Assembly (NCBI GenBank): GCA_016841965.1
Contig: JAEANN010000056.1
Coordinates: forward strand, 1 to 64,000
Direction: 5' to 3'
Length of the DNA stretch: 64,000 nucleotides
From: Candidatus Roseilinea mizusawaensis
Lineage (GTDB): Bacteria; Chloroflexota; Anaerolineae; J036; Brachytrichaceae
The position numbers and the translations under genes are program-made. This document shows, piece after piece, positions 60,355 to 64,000 of this stretch. How positions within the stretch are numbered: the first letter of the stretch is position 1; each line of letters starts with the position of its first letter. A model generated the notes under the pieces. That model ran no database searches. It was given only the letters and a program-made list of their open reading frames with translations, and was not told the origin of the DNA.

Positions 60355-60727
60355 CGCCGGCTTTGCCTGTCCGCACTTTCACCTGCAGGCCAGGCCGGTT
60401 GGTGATGAGGGCGTGGCCGAGAATGCCACCCAGTTGTTTGCGCTGTGCCGTGAACGGGGGATCAACCATCTCATCTACGCCGGCTTTGCCATCAACTGGT
60501 GCCTGCTCATGTCGCCGGGCGGCATGCTGGACATGAGCCGGCGCGGCTTCATGTGTTCGGCTTTGCGCCAGGCGGTCACGGCGGTTGAGAATCGCGAATC
60601 GGCGCGCCTGGAATTGCACAAAGAAGAAGCATTGTGGCGTGTGGCGCTGGCGTTTGGCTTTGTGTTCGATGTGGATGAGTTTGTTCGGGCTGTGGCAGCA
60701 CAGCCGGGCCGGGAGGAAGCGCGATGA
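60355..60727 (+). pseudogene. C-terminal remnant of an isochorismatase-like cysteine hydrolase
   Basis: AGFACPHFHLQARPVGDEGVAENATQLFALCRERGINHLIYAGFAINWCLLMSPGGMLDMSRRGFMCSALRQAVTAVENRESARLELHKEEALWRVAL; N-terminal half absent. Confidence 0.65.
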
Positions 60728-62501
60728 GTTACACGCATGTCGGGCACAGCCTTGTCGCAACTTTAACATTCTCGGGCTTGTCACCATAATCGATCCGCGC
60801 GATGGCCGCGAGAAGGTTATCCTGTCGAACTTTGCCTCGGGGACGACCGGCAATCTGGTGCTCGTCGATCCAGATGCAGCGGATGAAGCGGCACGCGCCG
60901 GTGAGTCTATCCCCTTGCCGGGCGATGAGGGCGCCTGGGCGTTGCTCACGCTGAACGATGGCCGCCTGCTGGTGGGAACCTGTCCGCGCTTTGGTTATCT
61001 GCACAGCCTCGATCTACGTTCGCGCACCTGGGCCGAGCCTTTGCGCGACCCGCACGAGTTGTACATCTGGAACCTTGCGCCGGGTTCGGATGGCATGGTG
61101 TATGGCGGCACCTGGCCCGGCTGCGCGTTGCTGCGCTATGACCCGGCTGCGCATCGGCTCGACAACCTGGGCTGCGCCTCCGACAACCCCGACAACGCCT
61201 ACACCCGCACCGTGTATGCGCTGCCCGGCCGGCTGCTCATCGTCTGCGGCTATGCTGATCCCCATTTGACGGTGTGGGATCTGGGCACGGGCGAGCATCG
61301 CCGGTTTGGTAAGCCCGGCGCGACGGTGCGCCAGGTGAACGCCCGTTTTGTATGCCTTGAAACGGGCGGTGACCTGGAGTTCTATGACGCGCACACCCTC
61401 GAACCCCTGGCGGATGATCTGCGCGACGCCTTGACGCCGCAACGCCGATCGGTGTTGCCATCTGCCAACTGGTCGGTCGGTCTACGAGATGGCCGGCTGT
61501 TTGTGGTGCGCGGGCAGGAGTACGCCATTGCAGCTGCGCCAGGCCGGCCCCAGACGCAGCCCGCGCTGACGCCTATTCCGACCGAGCGACCCGGCACCCG
61601 CATTCACACGCTGATCTCCGACACGCAAGGCCGGCTGTGGGGATCGTCCGCCTTCGGCCAAACCATCTTTCGCTACGACCCGGCCAGCAGCGAGGTGTGG
61701 AACTCGCAGGTGGTGTGCGATGCCGGCGGCGAGGTGTATGGGATGGCTTTCGTTGGCGGCCGGCTGTTCATGGCTGCCTATGCCGGCGGCGATCACATCG
61801 TATACGACCCGACCCAACCGTGGAACCAGATCGACAACGTCAATCCGCGCGCATTGGAGCCGGTGCGCCCGGCGCTGATTCGTCCTTCAGGCCGCAGCGT
61901 GATCGGCCCGGATGGCGCGTTCTGGACCGGCTGGATGGCTGCCTATGGCATGTATGGGGGCGGGCTTTCGCGCGTCGATCCTGTCGCCGGGGTGGTGCAG
62001 TGCTGGCGCGATCCAATTCCTGCTCAGGCGATCATCGGCCTGACGGCGGGCGCGCACTGTCTGTACTTCATCACCGGCGGGCAGGCCAATGGGCTGCCGG
62101 AGAAAACGGAACCGTTTCATTGCGTAGCGTGGAGCGTCGAGGGCCGCATCTTGCATGAGCGGGTGTATGAAGCCGGCGCCCACCTGCGGGCAATTTGCGC
62201 CACACCGGCCGGCGTGGCGCTGGCCGTCGATCGGCGTCTGGAACTGCTCGACCCCCAGACGTTGGAGGTGCTGAGCGCGATGACGTTGCCGGCGGCATGT
62301 CAGACGGTGCTGGCGTGGGGGGATGACGACCTGGCTATATTCTGTGGCGCGCAGGTGTTGCGCGCGCAGCCGGCGACCGGCAGGCTGACGCCGGTGTGCG
62401 ACTTGCCCGGCGACGTGTATGCCGCCACGTTCACGCCGGCCGGCGATTTGTATTTTGCTCACGAGCGCGACCTGTATCGGTTGCCGGCAGGGGCAGGGTG
62501 A
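60724..62501 (+). CDS. Beta-propeller-like protein, probable frameshift near its 5' end
   Basis: Good SD (GGGAGGAAGCGCG) before ATG 60724 reads MSYTHVGHSLV; the conserved-looking body (NFNILGLVTIIDPRDGREKVILSNFASGTTGNLVLVDP...) is in a different frame from ~60750 onward. Confidence 0.65.
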
Positions 62502-62602
62502 ACGCATTGGACTATCGGGTCGAAAGTTGACGCGCTAGAACACGCAGCTCACTTGCCGATGAGTAGCCGGTCAGCATCGCTGGATCAACACAACTCTGGC
62601 GC

Positions 62603-62968
62603 CTAAAAGCGAACCCGATTCGCGGTCCTGCCAAAGATTGGCAACAGTGCCACACGCCCACGTATGGCATTCGCAATCCCGATGATCCAGGCAAACACGC
62701 CGAACACATAGGCAACGATGACCAGAGCAAAAAGCGCGTTGCTGATAATGAACGTATACGGAATCCAGCCTGATAACCATGCGATCGCTGACCAGCCGAT
62801 GAACGTCGCGATTAAAAAGACAACCAGTCCAATGCCTTGCTTCAAGTGAAACACCGCGAAAGCGTCTTTTCGTCGTGCCAAGAGCACGTAGAGCCAACCG
62901 ATAATAGGGACGTAGGCGAGTGCGCCTGCTGCGCGCGATGATCCGTCTATCATCGGAGCATTTGGCAT
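62603..62968 (-). CDS. Small polytopic membrane protein (DUF4870-like)
   Basis: ALAYVPIIGWLYVLLARRKDAFAVFHLKQGIGLVVFLI; SD GGAGGGTAAACC. Confidence 0.72.
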   Translation of the reverse strand: MPNAPMIDGSSRAAGALAYVPIIGWLYVLLARRKDAFAVFHLKQGIGLVVFLIATFIGWSAIAWLSGWIPYTFIISNALFALVIVAYVFGVFAWIIGIANAIRGRVALLPIFGRTANRVRF

Positions 62969-62971
62969 GGT

Positions 62972-63988
62972 TTACCCTCCGATCCCTTTCAAGTGCAGCT
63001 CTTCGGCAAAGTGGCAGCTCACCAAGTGCCCGGGCTCCACCTCACGCAAATCCGGTACACTGACCCTGCATTCTGGGCGCGCGTAGTTGCAACGCGGGTG
63101 GAAGATACATCCCGTCGGTGGGTTGACTGGACTGGGCACCTCGCCTTGCAGCTTGATGCGGTTCGGTTGAATGTCAGGGTCCGCTGGTGGAATAGCTGAT
63201 AACAGGGCCTCGGTGTAAGGGTGCAGCGGGTTATGCAACAGCTCCTCAGTTCTTGCCATCTCGACGATCTTGCCCACGTACATCACGGCGATGCGGTCGG
63301 AGATGTGTTCGACCACAGATAGATCGTGCGCGATAAAGATCAGAGTCAGGCCCAGTTTTTCTTTCAACTCTTCAAGCAAGTTGAGCACTTGCGCCTGCAC
63401 CGACACGTCCAGAGCGGACACCGGCTCGTCGGCGATAACCAAGCGCGGATTGAGGGAGAGGGTGCGCGCTAAACCGATGCGTTGCCGTTGGCCGCCAGAG
63501 AATTCATGCGGATAACGGTTCATGTAGTTCGGGTCGAGGCCGACTGCGTGCATTAACTCGGCCACACGCGCCTCAGCTTCTTTGCCGTGCGCGACGCCGT
63601 GAATCTCCAGCGGCTCACTGATCAAATCCTTGACAGTTAAACGCGGATTGAGCGAGCTGAACGGATCCTGGAAGATCATGCGCATCTCTTGCCGAATCGG
63701 TTTCATCTCTCTGTTACTGATGCGCGCGATATCCACCCATTCGCCGGTCTTGCGTCGGAAGCGAATCTCGCCGCCGCTTGGGTCATACAAGCGCAGGATT
63801 GTCCGACCTACAGTGGTTTTTCCGCACCCACTTTCTCCCACTAGGCCGAGCACTTCGCGTTCGCGCAAAAATAGGCTGACGCCATCGACTGCCTTTACAT
63901 ATCCGACCACGCGCTGCAAAAGACCGCGGTAGAGCGGGAAATACATACGCAGGTTGCTGACTTCCAGGATTAAGTTCTGTCTGTCCAC
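62972..63988 (-). CDS. Oligopeptide/dipeptide ABC transporter ATP-binding protein (OppF/DppF-like)
   Basis: [90 protein letters not shown]. Confidence 0.95.
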   Translation of the reverse strand: MDRQNLILEVSNLRMYFPLYRGLLQRVVGYVKAVDGVSLFLREREVLGLVGESGCGKTTVGRTILRLYDPSGGEIRFRRKTGEWVDIARISNREMKPIRQEMRMIFQDPFSSLNPRLTVKDLISEPLEIHGVAHGKEAEARVAELMHAVGLDPNYMNRYPHEFSGGQRQRIGLARTLSLNPRLVIADEPVSALDVSVQAQVLNLLEELKEKLGLTLIFIAHDLSVVEHISDRIAVMYVGKIVEMARTEELLHNPLHPYTEALLSAIPPADPDIQPNRIKLQGEVPSPVNPPTGCIFHPRCNYARPECRVSVPDLREVEPGHLVSCHFAEELHLKGIGG

Positions 63989-64000
63989 TGTGATCGTCTA

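Overview
64 kb of high-GC bacterial chromosome. GCCGGC-rich composition, secreted FN3/DUF11 proteins, heptameric repeats and gene content suggest Chloroflexota (Anaerolineae-like); this is inference, with no marker-gene placement done. Content is mostly metabolic and housekeeping: rpoD, threonine catabolism (tdh-kbl), udk, pyrG, murJ, polX, a korDABC-like 2-oxoacid:ferredoxin oxidoreductase, class II HMG-CoA reductase, one tRNA-Pro(CGG), and a carbohydrate-utilisation neighbourhood at ~18.4-34.2 kb. No CRISPR array, rRNA, intact IS element or prophage was seen. Most notable signals: (1) heptameric AT-rich repeats (TCCAAAA)n and (CGTCAAT)n that abut start codons of several genes, bracket gene remnants, and sit in frame inside coding sequences (GT39-like transferase, HMG-CoA reductase; related short repeats in MurJ); (2) at least seven genes with a -10-like hexamer 6-9 nt upstream of the ATG and no Shine-Dalgarno, i.e. 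apparently leaderless; (3) a DeoR / fused acetoin-dehydrogenase-like E1 / E2 / fucose-isomerase-like / E1-beta cluster that may be an undescribed sugar-cleaving system; (4) a giant Cys-paired FN3-like array with a 921-bp higher-order repeat; (5) a shared Y-[LV]-P-x3-R-P C-terminal tail on two predicted secreted proteins; (6) a REP-like hairpin family with a conserved CTTGT loop and compensating stem changes; (7) a divergent Ser/Thr kinase - FHA/winged-helix pair. All functional names come from reading the translations; no database search was run.
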